Assembly: GCA_027022365.1 (NCBI GenBank)
Contig: JALVYU010000026.1
Coordinates: 310,001 to 374,000 of the forward strand
Source of the DNA: Desulfurococcales archaeon
GTDB taxonomy: Archaea > Thermoproteota > Thermoprotei_A > Sulfolobales > Desulfurococcaceae
Reading direction: 5' to 3'
Length of the DNA: 64,000 nucleotides
The stretch's first letter is position 1. Each line of letters starts with the position of its first letter. The notes below the pieces were generated by a model. That model did no database searches, had not been told where the DNA came from, and was given only the letters and a program-made list of their open reading frames with translations. Positions 17,089 to 27,269 of the stretch are shown piece after piece. Made by a program: the position numbers and the translations under genes.

Positions 17089-18147
17089 TTATTCTTCCTC
17101 CAGACAGGCGGATACACGCCCGTCTTCATGTAGACCCGTTTGGTCTTCACTACTATTCCTTTCTTCATCCTAGCAATTTCTTCTGCGCTTTTGAGAGCTT
17201 GACCTAGCGCGACAAGTTCTCCTTTGAGCGTGAGGATCGCCACGAGCTTTCCAGGCTGTACATCCTTGGTCAGTCTCACGATGCCTGGGACAGCGAGGTT
17301 GGCGCCATGGGCTATTGCGTCTACAGCCGTATCACGTATCATTATCTTTGGTATATGGACTATCGCTGTTTCCACGGGTAGCACCACTTTACGTAGATAT
17401 CTCTCATCCCCTTCATTCCTCCAGAGATACAATGCCTCGCTTACCTCCTGCATTCTAACAAGTGTCTCGTCTTCCCGGTAGGGCCCTGTTCTCGTTCTGC
17501 GGAGCTCCCTCATATGGGCCCCCACGCCCAGCAATAGGCCTAGATCATGGGCTAGTTTACGCATATATGTGCCAGCCTCACAAAGGACTCTCAACAAGAC
17601 ATATCTCTCATTATGCTCAAGTATTTCGAGCTCATAGATTGTTCTCTTACGTATAGTTCTCTTAACACTCGATCTGAGAGGCGGCTTCTGATATATTGTT
17701 CCTTTGAAATTCTCTAGTGCTTCAACAAGCTCCTTATCTCCGACATCGCCGTGAAGCTGAACCACCATTACATATTCTTTGACGGTATGTATTACATTAC
17801 CTATTACTTTAGTAGCATTAGCTAGGGCCACAGGTAGTACGCCGGTCACCTTGGGGTTTCCCCGCCCCAGCCCCTCAAGGCTAGGGCTCTAGGGTACCCC
17901 CGTGACCAGCGCGTTCTAGCCCGAACATTTTCTTAATCCAAGCTACTACCTCATGACTCGTAGGACCTGGTGGTTTATCGAGATTAATCACTCCATTCCT
18001 TATATGTTCCTCGATTTTCCTCTCGTACGGGAGGATACCGTAATCGGGCGATGTATCATCTTCTCTAAGCACTATCCATTCGTTCTTGAATCCAGCATGT
18101 GTTGTTATCTTGTCTATGAAGATAAGCCCTTTTTCAGCGAGACCCAT
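17085..18147 (-). CDS. cbf5: tRNA/rRNA pseudouridine synthase Cbf5 (dyskerin), gene with one intron
   Basis: Catalytic subunit of H/ACA ribonucleoproteins; converts uridine to pseudouridine in rRNA and tRNA. Two frames must be joined: exon 1 17889-18147 and exon 2 17085-17857, giving 343 residues, the usual length. Without splicing the frame ends at GHGGTLEP-stop; with splicing it reads GHGGTLDPKVTGVLP, which restores the catalytic Asp. The N-terminal NLDKPPGPTSHEV, the thumb/PUA-side GTYMRKLAHDLG and a C-terminal PUA domain from about residue 255 are present. The gene follows L14e after about 160 bases and overlaps the methyltransferase. Confidence 0.96.
17858..17888 (-). other. 31-nt BHB intron in cbf5 pre-mRNA
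   Basis: Ends AG^A and AA^A as two 3-base bulges flank the 4-bp helix CCCU/GGGG (one U-G pair); inside lies a 9-bp helix GCCCUAGCC/GGCUGGGGC with a 6-base loop. Removal creates the GAC codon of the catalytic Asp. A cut shifted by one base gives the same mRNA, but the bulge geometry favours these ends. Introns at this place in cbf5 are known from other crenarchaea. Confidence 0.92.
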
Positions 18148-18309
18148 GCTTGTTCACCATCCCTGTAATGGTGACGATATTTACTATTATACTTGATTTT
18201 TCACAGAATTATTACTATTGTCTCAGATAATAACTATGTGATGTATTTGACTGGAAATAACAAAGTATTCTTGTGGCTATACAAGGAGAATTTAAGACAG
18301 GTAATGATT

Positions 18310-18600
18310 TTATACGGGGGAAAGCTTTGGCTTAACAATTTCTTTCATGAAGTCTGTGAGCCCTGTTGCTGCAATGGCCTTTAATACTTCTTCGTCCGAT
18401 GCTCCACGTCTGATATCGATTACCTTGTCTAGGGGCTCGATATGCTTGATGTTGACTCTTCTTCTTTTGACACCTGTTAGGCTCTTAGGCCCTGTTACTA
18501 GGACAAAATTATCATCTATTATATCGACTATTACGCATTTTCTTCCCGCTTCTCTCCCGGCAACCTTTACACATATTCGTCCGATCTCTATTGCAGGCAT
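18310..18600 (-). CDS. rpl14e: 50S ribosomal protein L14e (eL14)
   Basis: 96 residues from the ATG of [10 protein letters not shown]; an upstream GTG at 18612 is less likely. KOW-like N-terminus ([18 protein letters not shown]) and the segment [20 protein letters not shown] are typical of archaeal L14e. It lies between cmk and cbf5, the usual order in crenarchaea. The 160-base gap to cbf5 is AT-rich and shows no gene. Confidence 0.95.
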   Translation of the reverse strand: MPAIEIGRICVKVAGREAGRKCVIVDIIDDNFVLVTGPKSLTGVKRRRVNIKHIEPLDKVIDIRRGASDEEVLKAIAATGLTDFMKEIVKPKLSPV

Positions 18601-18632
18601 ACATCTCACCACTTAATCCTAACTAGCATTCC

Positions 18633-19178
18633 CTAATCTTTTCGCTTCCTCTTTAAAATTTTCTCTATAGCTGTCTTTACTATTTCGAATGTATTATCGA
18701 TCTCGAGGTTCTCCGTATTGATAATTATGTCAAATATGCTTAGATCATCGATATCTATGCCATAGTATTTTCTGAACCTTATTTTTTGCAGATATTCACG
18801 CATTACTGTCTCGTGGTATGCTTCCATAAGCGATTTACCATCCCTCAAGGCGATACGCTTAATCCTAGTTGCTAGTGGGGCCGTTATAAGTATCCTCACA
18901 TCAGCTATATCGGCAATTATCCAAGCAGTTAAATGTCCATCGATTACAATATTTCCTTTCAATGCCTCCAGATATGTCCTCCTATCTATCTCTATGTCTA
19001 TCGACGGATCATTAGTAGCAATCCTACTTAGCTCCTCTATACTGATTCCACGTTCCTCAGCCATTTTTCTAAAGATCATACCTGCAGAATAATATCGTAG
19101 ACCAAAATACTCGGCTATCTTCTTTGCCTGAGTGGTCTTGCCGCTACCCGGTGGTCCGCTTACAACGATCACAACCAA
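18633..19178 (-). CDS. cmk: Cytidylate kinase
   Basis: Phosphorylates CMP and dCMP with ATP. 181 residues, short archaeal type. P-loop VSGPPGSGKTTQAKKI at residues 6-21, the CMP-binding YYSAGMIFRKMAEERG, and the LID-side RIALRDGKS region are visible. The first codon is TTG at 19178, with GTG codons three and six bases on as alternatives. It is embedded among ribosomal genes between L34e and L14e, as usual. Confidence 0.94.
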   Translation of the reverse strand: MVVIVVSGPPGSGKTTQAKKIAEYFGLRYYSAGMIFRKMAEERGISIEELSRIATNDPSIDIEIDRRTYLEALKGNIVIDGHLTAWIIADIADVRILITAPLATRIKRIALRDGKSLMEAYHETVMREYLQKIRFRKYYGIDIDDLSIFDIIINTENLEIDNTFEIVKTAIEKILKRKRKD

Positions 19179-19319
19179 TTGTCGACACCCTAGTATGGCA
19201 GCAACTAGGTTTCTATGATCAATAGGTCAAATAATAAATACTCGTTGGAGACGAGAAAAAGCACTTACCAAGAACAATATCTAAAGGAGCATATTCACTA
19301 CATGAATGATGTAATGTTA

Positions 19320-19595
19320 TCAGTGAATAGTAGCACGTACTGATTCGCGCAGGAGCCTTGAAAGACACTTAGGACATATGTAGCCTCCGTAAGGCCTTTC
19401 CGGCCTCTTCTCGGTCTTAGCTAGTTTCTTCAATACACTGGGGATCTCTCTTGGAACACCATTTAATGGCTTACCACAGATAGCACATCTGGCGGGCCTG
19501 GGCTTTCTTGGTTCATAGTGAATTTTTACTCTTCCACCCGGTGTTCTCACTATTACTTTCTTCCTACTCCTTGTCCTGTGGGCTGGTCTGGGCAT
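19320..19595 (-). CDS. rpl34e: 50S ribosomal protein L34e (eL34)
   Basis: 91 residues. Zinc ribbon with CAICGKPLNG near residue 37 and CPKC near 74; the N-terminus MPRPAHRTRSRKKV is the typical basic start. Lies between the EMC3-like membrane protein and cmk. A 140-base gap follows before cmk. Confidence 0.96.
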   Translation of the reverse strand: MPRPAHRTRSRKKVIVRTPGGRVKIHYEPRKPRPARCAICGKPLNGVPREIPSVLKKLAKTEKRPERPYGGYICPKCLSRLLRESVRATIH

Positions 19596-19660
19596 TATCG
19601 TTACACCCGTTCCAACTCTATATCAGAGTGTCTATATCCAAGTATTGGTAACTCTTAAAC

Positions 19661-20104
19661 TTAACGCGTCGTAGGATACACCGCCCTCATAATCAAATAA
19701 CTTGGAGCAAGATAACCGATCAGCGTGAGGAATAATACGTTAGTAACAAAATGATTTTCGGACAGCATGGATAAGAAGGGAAGGTATATAGGTATTTCCA
19801 CTATTTGTTCATGCGGAGGAATATAGATATTGAGTATATAAATACTGGCTGTGTAGGTGAACATGAATACGAGTATGTGGAGCATGAACATTAGGAAAAT
19901 CCTTTTCTTAGCCCTATCTATTAACGGTTTGTATTTCCTTATTTTTCGGAAGTCGGATTTTGTTCTCGGCTTTTCGGGCAGTTTTATCTCAGATAATATG
20001 TGTACAGCCCAGGAAAAGTAGCTGGTTCTGCTTATCAACTTCATTGTTAATGCGGCAAGAAGAGAAAAACCTACACCTGTCAGGAGGGCTATTGTTATTA
20101 ACAA
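19661..20104 (-). CDS. EMC3/TMCO1-like membrane protein insertase (DUF106)
   Basis: 147 residues with an N-terminal helix, a cytoplasmic basic region (KPRTKSDFRKIRKYKP) and two or three later helices. This layout matches the archaeal DUF106 proteins of the Oxa1/YidC superfamily, which help insert membrane proteins and are regularly found beside secY. The TTG start lies 6 bases after secY, whose last codons GGTGAG act as its ribosome site, so coupling is likely. On the short side for the family. Confidence 0.85.
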   Translation of the reverse strand: MLITIALLTGVGFSLLAALTMKLISRTSYFSWAVHILSEIKLPEKPRTKSDFRKIRKYKPLIDRAKKRIFLMFMLHILVFMFTYTASIYILNIYIPPHEQIVEIPIYLPFLSMLSENHFVTNVLFLTLIGYLAPSYLIMRAVYPTTR

Positions 20105-20110
20105 TTGTTA

Positions 20111-21544
20111 TTACTCACCTATTAGCCTCTTAAGTAGCGGGTACGCCTCTAGTGTTCTTTCATAAGCTATCATGGTGTAGTACTGCTGCACAATACCTAC
20201 GGCCAGTAATAGCCCTGTCCCAGTACCATAGGCGCCGAGCAATGAGCCAAGAGCAGCTATTCCCGCTACTATTAGGCTGCTAAGCACAGTCAACGGGAAT
20301 ATATAGCGGCTAAGTATTCTCTCCAGTATCTTCGGGTTACGCCTTATTCCTGGGATCTCCATGCCGCTCTTTATCAATTGCTCTGCCTGCGCCGAGGCGC
20401 TCAGTCCCGATATTTCCACCCACATTATTCCGAAGAGAGTTGCCAATCCCATCAGGGTTACCGTGTATACCATGGCTCTGATAGGATCTGATAGTGTCGC
20501 ATATAAGCTTCCGGGTGGTGATAGATAATATGCTAGTCCTCCTACTAGCCTGCCATTTTCGTACTTAGCAAGAAAGTCTGCTACTTCTGACGGTACTACT
20601 CCCTGCAGATACATTCTGGAGAGACTGGCAAACACAAGTACGTCCGAATAGAGTATGCCGACCAACAGTACGGGTATGTTAGTGACATAGAGAAACTTTA
20701 ATGGTACCTTAGATTTTACCGTACGTAGTCTCGGCGACGTCACTGGTATTTCCACTTTTATGCCCTGAAGATACACCAGCACCAGTATTATGAATACGGT
20801 CACTACAAGACCTACAAGATCTCTACCGCCCTGCCTAACAATTATCTGACTAATACTGCCTCCAGACATCAGGACTTGCACAGCATAGGGGATAAAGCCA
20901 ACTATTTGCCCACTAACAACGATTGGGCTGAGAAGATTCCAAAACACGTACTGCGCAACGCCCGCTAGAATAAAGAGCGAGACACCCGAGCCCAGCCCCC
21001 ACCCCTTCTGTATCATTTCATCCAATAGTATAACTATATATGTCGCGAAGAATAGCTGTAGACCAACAATAACTCTCTGCAACGCGGTCGCACTACAGTC
21101 GGCGATCGGATTGGGGCCCGAAAGAGCCCAGTACCTACAAGCTGACACATACATGGCTGCTTCAAAAGCAGCGAGTATCAGCGCGAACGACTTCTGTGCT
21201 GCCGTGAACTTCCTTCTATCTTCTGGATTGGACATGTCGAGGTTAATGAGCTTCGCTCCAACAAGGATCTGCATGATCAGTCCAGCAGTAACTATAGGAC
21301 CGATACCTAGCTCCATCAACGTTCCTCTACGTGACGCGAATATTATCGATACCAAGAGCAATTGCTGAACATTAGAAGCACCCGTGATCTGTATTCCATA
21401 TAAAGGAGTATTTGCCATTATAACGTAAACAACCAGGGCTATGGCAGTCCATAACAGCCTCTCATATAGGCCGGGTTTAGCCCTAGGCTTTTCAACTGTA
21501 GGTATATAGTACGCCATCTTCGCAAGCGCATCCAATACGCCCAT
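20111..21544 (-). CDS. secY: Protein translocase subunit SecY
   Basis: Core channel of Sec translocation, about 477 residues with ten predicted helices. The plug and helix 2 segment GIQITGASNVQQLL, the cytosolic loop QGIKVEIPVTSPRLR and the helix 7-8 region are recognisable. The ATG of MGVLDALAKM is preferred over a GTG three codons upstream. Placed after L15 at the end of the spc-type cluster and before its membrane-insertase partner. Confidence 0.97.
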   Translation of the reverse strand: MGVLDALAKMAYYIPTVEKPRAKPGLYERLLWTAIALVVYVIMANTPLYGIQITGASNVQQLLLVSIIFASRRGTLMELGIGPIVTAGLIMQILVGAKLINLDMSNPEDRRKFTAAQKSFALILAAFEAAMYVSACRYWALSGPNPIADCSATALQRVIVGLQLFFATYIVILLDEMIQKGWGLGSGVSLFILAGVAQYVFWNLLSPIVVSGQIVGFIPYAVQVLMSGGSISQIIVRQGGRDLVGLVVTVFIILVLVYLQGIKVEIPVTSPRLRTVKSKVPLKFLYVTNIPVLLVGILYSDVLVFASLSRMYLQGVVPSEVADFLAKYENGRLVGGLAYYLSPPGSLYATLSDPIRAMVYTVTLMGLATLFGIMWVEISGLSASAQAEQLIKSGMEIPGIRRNPKILERILSRYIFPLTVLSSLIVAGIAALGSLLGAYGTGTGLLLAVGIVQQYYTMIAYERTLEAYPLLKRLIGE

Positions 21545-21668
21545 CGAAACCACGCTCGTGTTTCCGGATCATAGGGACATTATTTCTCTTGACCCTAAAA
21601 ATACATGGTAACCGGGATAAATACATTCCTAAATGTATTGAAAAGAATGCTTGGTAAATAAAACCAAG

Positions 21669-22121
21669 TTATTGTTCCTTGATGACAACTACTTCGCCGC
21701 CTGCTTCCTCTATTTTCTTCTTGGCCTTCTCGGTTATCGATCTAGTGATTATCTTTAACGGTAACGTAACTTTGCCTGATCCAAGGACCTTATTATATCC
21801 CATACTCGCAACATCTATCACTATCTTGTTATCTTCCCTGTATGCGAGGTTCTTTGACAATAGAAACTTGGCTAGCTCATCAAGTTCTCCCACATTAATA
21901 GCAACTATTTCCGGGACTAGTTCCGGTGGTCTTGTGAAGCCGTGTTTACCGTACCAGTTCCTCGCGTACTTTAGCACCCACATCCATTTATGCTTATGCA
22001 TCCCAACAGCGCCGAAGCCTCCTCTAGATCCACTTTTCCGGTGCTGGCCTATTCTTCCCCATCCCATTGTACGGGTTCTCCCCCGGAGCTTGCGGCTCTT
22101 CTTCCTTTTCCTAACAACCAT
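21669..22121 (-). CDS. rpl15: 50S ribosomal protein L15 (uL15)
   Basis: 150 residues. The basic Gly-rich start [19 protein letters not shown] with [16 protein letters not shown] is the archaeal L15 signature. AAGGAGGTGG sits 5 bases before the ATG at 22121, so the GTG at 22130 inside it is not used. Followed after about 125 bases by secY. Confidence 0.97.
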   Translation of the reverse strand: MVVRKRKKSRKLRGRTRTMGWGRIGQHRKSGSRGGFGAVGMHKHKWMWVLKYARNWYGKHGFTRPPELVPEIVAINVGELDELAKFLLSKNLAYREDNKIVIDVASMGYNKVLGSGKVTLPLKIITRSITEKAKKKIEEAGGEVVVIKEQ

Positions 22122-22134
22122 GAATACCACCTCC

Positions 22135-22623
22135 TTAGAGCATTCTCTTTATGAGCTCATTTATTGCTTCGCCACGGTACCCTAGCTCGCCGCCATCATT
22201 GTAGTGGCGCTTAGTGCTTTTCTTAAATCCTCCTCTTGGTGGGTGAAGCCTAAACACTGGCTTGATGCCATCTAGCTTGTGTAGTTTGACTTTCCCGTCG
22301 AGTAGAGCCTTAGCTAGGCCGGATATTCCGCCATAGATGCCTAAGTTCTTGAGCCTTGTTTCTACATACTCGTCGGTCAATGGCTTATTACCTATTGTTC
22401 GTCCACGTTTTCTGAGCAGTTCTACTAATGTGTCGTAGTTTATTTCTCCCCATGTAACCCAATCCTTAACCTTCTGCAACATTCCCTCTAGTCCAGGTTG
22501 GTCGGCCGGATATATCACCATATGGAATTTCTTATGGAGCCTTAGTAGTTTCAAAGTATACTTAACATCGGGTGGAACGTCGACTCTACCTCTAATCCTT
22601 ATGATCGCGTAGAGTTTCACCAT
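22135..22623 (-). CDS. rpl30: 50S ribosomal protein L30 (uL30)
   Basis: 162 residues, the long archaeal/eukaryal type. Start [16 protein letters not shown] followed by [14 protein letters not shown] is characteristic; the C-terminal half includes [17 protein letters not shown]. Lies between S5 and L15 with short spacers. Confidence 0.97.
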   Translation of the reverse strand: MVKLYAIIRIRGRVDVPPDVKYTLKLLRLHKKFHMVIYPADQPGLEGMLQKVKDWVTWGEINYDTLVELLRKRGRTIGNKPLTDEYVETRLKNLGIYGGISGLAKALLDGKVKLHKLDGIKPVFRLHPPRGGFKKSTKRHYNDGGELGYRGEAINELIKRML

Positions 22624-22638
22624 TTCTCAACACCTTCA

Positions 22639-23283
22639 TTAAGCCTTCAACCAGTCAACGGGTGTTACGAACTTGTAGGTGTTACGTAGCGCCTCAACAA
22701 CTGCTTTAGCGAAGTTAAGCGTTGTTCTGGTTTCCCCGAGTGTTTCTGTCCACACATCTTTTATGCCAGCCATTCTGAGCACTGCTTTCGCAACATCTCC
22801 AGCGACTAGTCCTGTTCCTTTCGGCGCTGGTTTCAGTGTTACGACTACACTTCCACTTTTACCTCTTACCACGAAGGGTACACTGTGTGGTTCTCCACAA
22901 CGACACTCCCAGCTCCCACATCCTCTTCTCACAGGCGTTATGTTGAGCTTTGCGTTCCTCAACGCTTTTCTAAGCGCTACTAGGTATTGTCTGGCTTTTC
23001 CGGCACCTACGCCCACGAATCCGTCACCGTTTCCAATAACGACTACGACTCTGAACCTGCTTACTCTGCCTGCGTCGGTTACTTTCTGCACGATGCCTAC
23101 ATCGATTCTCTCGTATTTAAGATCGGGAAGCAGATAATCCACTATTTCGGGTTCGAGCAGTGGTAGGTTGTTGTCGAAGATATCCTTGAGACTGGTGATC
23201 TTACCTTCAACGACCATTTTACCTACTCTTGTCCTTGGTACCCAGGACTCGAGGGCTTCTCTATCTACTGCATTCATGGGCAT
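22639..23283 (-). CDS. rps5: 30S ribosomal protein S5 (uS5)
   Basis: 214 residues from the ATG at 23283. The S5 double-stranded RNA-binding region [24 protein letters not shown], with GVGAGKARQ, is typical; the Cys-rich [12 protein letters not shown] loop is a known archaeal feature. The L18 stop sits inside its ribosome site (GGAGGTG), so the genes are coupled. Confidence 0.97.
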   Translation of the reverse strand: MPMNAVDREALESWVPRTRVGKMVVEGKITSLKDIFDNNLPLLEPEIVDYLLPDLKYERIDVGIVQKVTDAGRVSRFRVVVVIGNGDGFVGVGAGKARQYLVALRKALRNAKLNITPVRRGCGSWECRCGEPHSVPFVVRGKSGSVVVTLKPAPKGTGLVAGDVAKAVLRMAGIKDVWTETLGETRTTLNFAKAVVEALRNTYKFVTPVDWLKA

Positions 23284-23285
23284 GT

Positions 23286-23897
23286 TCAAACACCTCCTAG
23301 GCTAACACCATACTCGTTGAGAATCCTGGCCTTTACCTCATCAAAATGCGCGGGGAGCTGTAAGGGGTCAAACCCTCTCACAATATATTGGGAGAAGAAC
23401 CTGTTGTAAGCCTCAGGATCTGCCTCCTGGAGCTTCTTGGCCCAGGAGGCTATGTGCTCCCCGCGGATACGCTCTTCGGAGGGAGCAATGCCATCGCCCA
23501 TTGGGACTTCTAGACCTACGTCATTTGCCGCCTTAATGGCCGCGAACACCTTAGCCCCTCTAGTGGGGGCGTGTAGCCCGATATCGGGGACAGCATACTT
23601 TATTCCGGCTTTAAGTGCTCTTAGAGCCGCCAGCATCCCGGTTAAATACGCGGCCGGGGTATTTCCAAGTCCTCCTAGCCATCCATACTTTTTGGCAAGT
23701 TCGCGTGAGTGGGCTGTAGCGATTGTTACGTCTCCCTCAGGCTTTGCGATCACGACTTGAACTATTATGTGTTTGAGGGTTTTTCTGACTACGAAGCGTG
23801 GATGACCTGATAGTATCATTCTGTAGCGTTTATAGTAGTTGGTTTTACCTTCTCTTCTCCTTCTTCTGGGTACTTTGTATCGTGGGCCTCTAGCCAT
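23286..23897 (-). CDS. rpl18: 50S ribosomal protein L18 (uL18)
   Basis: 203 residues, archaeal length. The start [19 protein letters not shown] and the [17 protein letters not shown] strand bind 5S rRNA in the family. AAGGTGA precedes the ATG. Flanked by L19e and S5. Confidence 0.97.
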   Translation of the reverse strand: MARGPRYKVPRRRRREGKTNYYKRYRMILSGHPRFVVRKTLKHIIVQVVIAKPEGDVTIATAHSRELAKKYGWLGGLGNTPAAYLTGMLAALRALKAGIKYAVPDIGLHAPTRGAKVFAAIKAANDVGLEVPMGDGIAPSEERIRGEHIASWAKKLQEADPEAYNRFFSQYIVRGFDPLQLPAHFDEVKARILNEYGVSLGGV

Positions 23898-23904
23898 GAC
23901 TGGT

Positions 23905-24363
23905 TCACCTTACTTCTTTGAGAATACCTTTTTCTTTCATATAATGTTTGAGCGAAGCAAGGCTATGGAATGTTCCGCCTTTGGCTAGCATGTATAGTCT
24001 GCGATAAGTTCTACGATCAATAATACCATGGTCTCTTAGATATCTTAGATACCTCCTGATCTTTCTGATCTTGTGCATCCAAACCTCTTTCTTGTCCAGC
24101 CGTGCTGTTTTTACTCCCTTCCTCTTACCATAGCCTCTTCTACGCCCCTTCTTTCTCTGCTCGTGTCTCTTCCTCCATCTACCTCTGCTATTCTTATGTA
24201 CAGGCCTTACCTGAATAACACGGTCTTTGATCAGCTTTCTTATCTCCTGCCTCGTGATAACGTCGGCTACTTCATCGATGTAGTTTGGATCGATCCATAT
24301 CCTGGATTCTCCGACCCCCAATACTTCCGCTGCTAATCTCTTCTGTAGACTCAGATCTGTCAC
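23905..24363 (-). CDS. rpl19e: 50S ribosomal protein L19e (eL19)
   Basis: 152 residues from a GTG that overlaps the stop of L32e. The family start [20 protein letters not shown], the very basic centre ([14 protein letters not shown]) and the long C-terminal helix are all visible. Confidence 0.97.
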   Translation of the reverse strand: MTDLSLQKRLAAEVLGVGESRIWIDPNYIDEVADVITRQEIRKLIKDRVIQVRPVHKNSRGRWRKRHEQRKKGRRRGYGKRKGVKTARLDKKEVWMHKIRKIRRYLRYLRDHGIIDRRTYRRLYMLAKGGTFHSLASLKHYMKEKGILKEVR

Positions 24364-24782
24364 TGCTCCTCAACCTCCGACCTGCTGGTCGTTAGGGGTA
24401 TGGGATTAGCGACTTTAAATCCCTTATTGACAGCATATCTCATTATCTCGATCTTTTTCTTCAAACCAACAGTCCTACCAATATAGACTATATACTTATC
24501 CGGATCAAGTTGCTCGAGTTCTTTAACATTGTGTATTACTACAGGTATTTTTCCCGATGGATGCAGCCCTCTGACCAGCCTTGGCGACCTGTAGCCTACC
24601 TGTACTAGAGGCGGGTACCCCTTCTTTTTCAACCTCATCTTGTTATCAGTACCTTTAGGCTTACGCCATTTAGGCTCATTCTTGAATTTTGGTTTCTTCC
24701 ACCATAAATGCCTGTAGAAGTCGGGTTTCTTTGATTTGAGCTTCTTCCTTAACTCTAATAGTTTCTCTACATCATTGGTCAT
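24360..24782 (-). CDS. rpl32e: 50S ribosomal protein L32e (eL32)
   Basis: 140 residues. The core FYRHLWWKKPKFKNEPKWRK and VGYRSPRLVRGLHPSG are typical of L32e. Overlaps L6 and L19e by four bases each, so the three are translated in series. Confidence 0.97.
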   Translation of the reverse strand: MTNDVEKLLELRKKLKSKKPDFYRHLWWKKPKFKNEPKWRKPKGTDNKMRLKKKGYPPLVQVGYRSPRLVRGLHPSGKIPVVIHNVKELEQLDPDKYIVYIGRTVGLKKKIEIMRYAVNKGFKVANPIPLTTSRSEVEEQ

Positions 24783-25336
24783 TCTTCGTCACCCCAATCA
24801 TAAATGTATATCCCATCAGCGAAAACACGCCTGTCCTTATCCTTAACTTTAGTTGCGAGCTCGATATTAGCTGCAGTCTGGCCAACATGTTCGATATCAA
24901 TACCCTCAACGATCACATCTTCTCCTTTTACGGTAACCTTGACATCATCTCCTACTATCTTTGCTATTCTATCGGATCTCTCGCCCAGAAAGTTCTTTAT
25001 TCTAACTATTCTGTTGGAATTATCAACTTCAACAGTTATTGGGAAGTGCGAATATATTATTTTAAGCTTGTACTTATATCCTCGAGTAACACCTTTAATC
25101 AAGTTCTCGATATGAGAAGCTATTGTTCCTACTAATGCCTTCTTTTTCCTATTTGCAAAGAACGTCTCAACAATAACCTTGCTATCCTTTTTAGATATTT
25201 TCACTCCTTTTGCATGTGAGAAGTCTCTTTCAAGCCTACCCTTGGGCCCTTCTACAACTACTCGTAATCCGTCTATTGTGATATTTACATTTTCTGGAAT
25301 CTCCACTTCCTCGACTACATGGACTTCCTTAACCAT
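24779..25336 (-). CDS. rpl6: 50S ribosomal protein L6 (uL6)
   Basis: 185 residues from the ATG at 25336, placed 6 bases after GGGGAGGTGA; a GTG nine bases upstream lies in the ribosome site. Two L6 repeats; the strand VVEGPKGRLERDFSH and the C-terminal DRRVFADGIYIYDW identify it. Confidence 0.97.
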   Translation of the reverse strand: MVKEVHVVEEVEIPENVNITIDGLRVVVEGPKGRLERDFSHAKGVKISKKDSKVIVETFFANRKKKALVGTIASHIENLIKGVTRGYKYKLKIIYSHFPITVEVDNSNRIVRIKNFLGERSDRIAKIVGDDVKVTVKGEDVIVEGIDIEHVGQTAANIELATKVKDKDRRVFADGIYIYDWGDEE

Positions 25337-25350
25337 ACTGGTCACCTCCC

Positions 25351-25752
25351 CTAGTAGACGAAGGCTAGCAGTACACCACCTGTTTTTTTCTCAATAGCTT
25401 CTTTATGGGACATTACACCATAGGGTGTTGATAATATGAGAAGGCCAATGTTATATGCTGGCAGGTATTCGCGGAGCCAGTGGGGCATCTTCTCTAGATC
25501 CCTGTATTTAACAGGGAACCTCGGCTTGATCACACCGACCTTGTTGATTCTCCCTAGTAGCTGTACCTTTATCTTGCCCCATCTACCATCATCAATGTAC
25601 TCGAATTCGCCGATGTATCCTCCTCTCTGCATAACCTTCAATACATTAATTATTAGTTTTGATGCAGGCCAGATCAGTACTTCGGACTTAGCCCTCATTT
25701 CGGCGTTCTGGATAGCAGCTAAAGCATTAGCGAGCGTGTCGAGCATGACCAT
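25351..25752 (-). CDS. rps8: 30S ribosomal protein S8 (uS8)
   Basis: 133 residues from ATG 25752 (GAGGGTGAG upstream). Start [18 protein letters not shown] and the C-terminal [18 protein letters not shown] are the S8 signature for binding 16S rRNA helix 21. Confidence 0.97.
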   Translation of the reverse strand: MVMLDTLANALAAIQNAEMRAKSEVLIWPASKLIINVLKVMQRGGYIGEFEYIDDGRWGKIKVQLLGRINKVGVIKPRFPVKYRDLEKMPHWLREYLPAYNIGLLILSTPYGVMSHKEAIEKKTGGVLLAFVY

Positions 25753-25763
25753 TGTTCTCACCC

Positions 25764-25928
25764 TCAGCTATACTTCTTAAATCCTAGAGCAGGAGCTATT
25801 TCGCGGAAACACTGTCTGCAGAGATATAAGCCGTAGGCCTGTATTACGGCATCTCGGGTACCGCATCTCTGGCACTTCCTTGATCCCTTTCCATACTTGT
25901 GGATTTTCGGCGCTCTATACTTGCCCAT
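25764..25928 (-). CDS. rps14: 30S ribosomal protein S14 (uS14), zinc type
   Basis: 54 residues, short and easily missed. Begins [20 protein letters not shown] and carries four Cys as CQRCG and CRQC, the zinc-binding form of S14; it ends [10 protein letters not shown]. Sits between L5 and S8, the standard place. The stop TGA overlaps the S8 ribosome site. Confidence 0.96.
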   Translation of the reverse strand: MGKYRAPKIHKYGKGSRKCQRCGTRDAVIQAYGLYLCRQCFREIAPALGFKKYS

Positions 25929-25947
25929 CCTAATCACCTAATCAGGC

Positions 25948-26517
25948 TTAAATTATTTCAACACCAAACTCCTTATTAAGATAAAGCATTGCTTCTTCAC
26001 GAGATACACGGTGCCTTCTAGGTATGTGTTTCTTCCTACATCTCTTTCTTCTAAGGATCCGGTAGCCGGGTCTCTCGAGAGTTATGGCTACGTCCATACC
26101 GAAGACTCCTATCTCAGGATCATATTTCACGCCAGGAATGGTTATGTGCTCCGTTATCCCGAAGCTTACATTACCGTGGTCATCGAAGCTGGAAGCCTTG
26201 ATCTTGTATCCTATGGCTTCGAATGCTTTTCGGAGGAATGCCACTGCTTTCTCGCCCCTAAGGGTGACTTTGGCAGCTATGTTTTCTCCCTTACGTATGC
26301 CGAAATCCTTGATTGTCCTCCTTGCCTTGCGAGGCACTGGTTTCTGTCCTGTAATTTCCTCTAGAACCTTCATCGCCTTTCCTAGTCTCTCTGTAGCTGC
26401 TCCTACGGATATGTTTACGGTAACCTTGGCTATTCTGGGCCTTATCATAGGATTACTGTTCCATCTCTCTAGGATCTCGTCTATGTTTGGCACGTAGTCT
26501 GTTATCGCCATTACCAT
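25948..26517 (-). CDS. rpl5: 50S ribosomal protein L5 (uL5)
   Basis: 189 residues; an ATG at 26511 overlapping the stop of S4e (TAATG) is an equally good start. ARRTIKDFGIRKGENIAAKV and the central EHITIPGVKYDPEIGVFGMD are typical archaeal L5, which contacts 5S rRNA. Confidence 0.97.
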   Translation of the reverse strand: MVMAITDYVPNIDEILERWNSNPMIRPRIAKVTVNISVGAATERLGKAMKVLEEITGQKPVPRKARRTIKDFGIRKGENIAAKVTLRGEKAVAFLRKAFEAIGYKIKASSFDDHGNVSFGITEHITIPGVKYDPEIGVFGMDVAITLERPGYRILRRKRCRKKHIPRRHRVSREEAMLYLNKEFGVEII

Positions 26518-27269
26518 ACACCCTCAGGTAGGCTGATCAATGGTTCTTCTTTACCAATTGGGAATATGTATGACAGACTTGTCTGGAATTTGTTTCCATG
26601 CTTGTCTTCAAGCGTAACGATGCTTCTATGTCTCCTGACACCTTTTCTTATCTCAACGACTCTACCCACTCTTCCAACGTTTCTACCACCGCTAATGATC
26701 GCTATTACTCCTTCCTCAAGAGGAATGTATCCCATTATCTCCTGCTTGGGTATTCCTAGCTTGAGCGCGCCTAGGGTAGAATAGATGTCTTCGACGGGAT
26801 TAGTGGGATCACTTACTCTGATCAGAACGTTCCTGCCATCATGTAGGTTTAACTGTATATGTCCGCCCTTAACCGTGGTCTTATTCTCTATTCTGCATAG
26901 TTTAAACGTTGCCTCTTCCTTCTCTATCTTGTGTAGACCCAGGACTTTGACCGGTACTGGTATGACCCTGTAGTATTCCTGTGTGTCAACTATCTCGATG
27001 ACATCCATTATACCTACTGGGAACTTGTAGTTCTTCCTAATCTTACCATCAACCCTGAAGTGTCCTTCAGCAATCAGTTTCCTAGCTTCACGCGCTGTTT
27101 TGGCGTATTTGAATATGTCTCTGACAATTATAAGTAATGGTAGTGAGAAATCTATTGGGTGCGGTCCTGGTGAAGGCTTTACGGCCCACTTATACTCCTT
27201 CCTTAATATGGGCCAAAATCTAGGTGCTGCTAAAGCCTTTAAATGTCTTTTTCCACCCATTCTAGCCAT
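26511..27269 (-). CDS. rps4e: 30S ribosomal protein S4e (eS4)
   Basis: 252 residues. Start [20 protein letters not shown], the S4-type RNA-binding KLIAEGHFRVDGKIRKNYKF and a KOW motif near the C-terminus. Its ATG overlaps the stop of L24. Confidence 0.97.
   Translation of the reverse strand: MARMGGKRHLKALAAPRFWPILRKEYKWAVKPSPGPHPIDFSLPLLIIVRDIFKYAKTAREARKLIAEGHFRVDGKIRKNYKFPVGIMDVIEIVDTQEYYRVIPVPVKVLGLHKIEKEEATFKLCRIENKTTVKGGHIQLNLHDGRNVLIRVSDPTNPVEDIYSTLGALKLGIPKQEIMGYIPLEEGVIAIISGGRNVGRVGRVVEIRKGVRRHRSIVTLEDKHGNKFQTSLSYIFPIGKEEPLISLPEGVW

Noticed and set aside
17881-18147. Stand-alone truncated TruB-like protein
   Set aside because: The stop is removed by the BHB intron; the two parts are one Cbf5 gene, not a frameshift or two genes.
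18193-18384. 63-codon plus-strand frame between cbf5 and L14e
   Set aside because: Overlaps the end of L14e; no ribosome site or conserved pattern.
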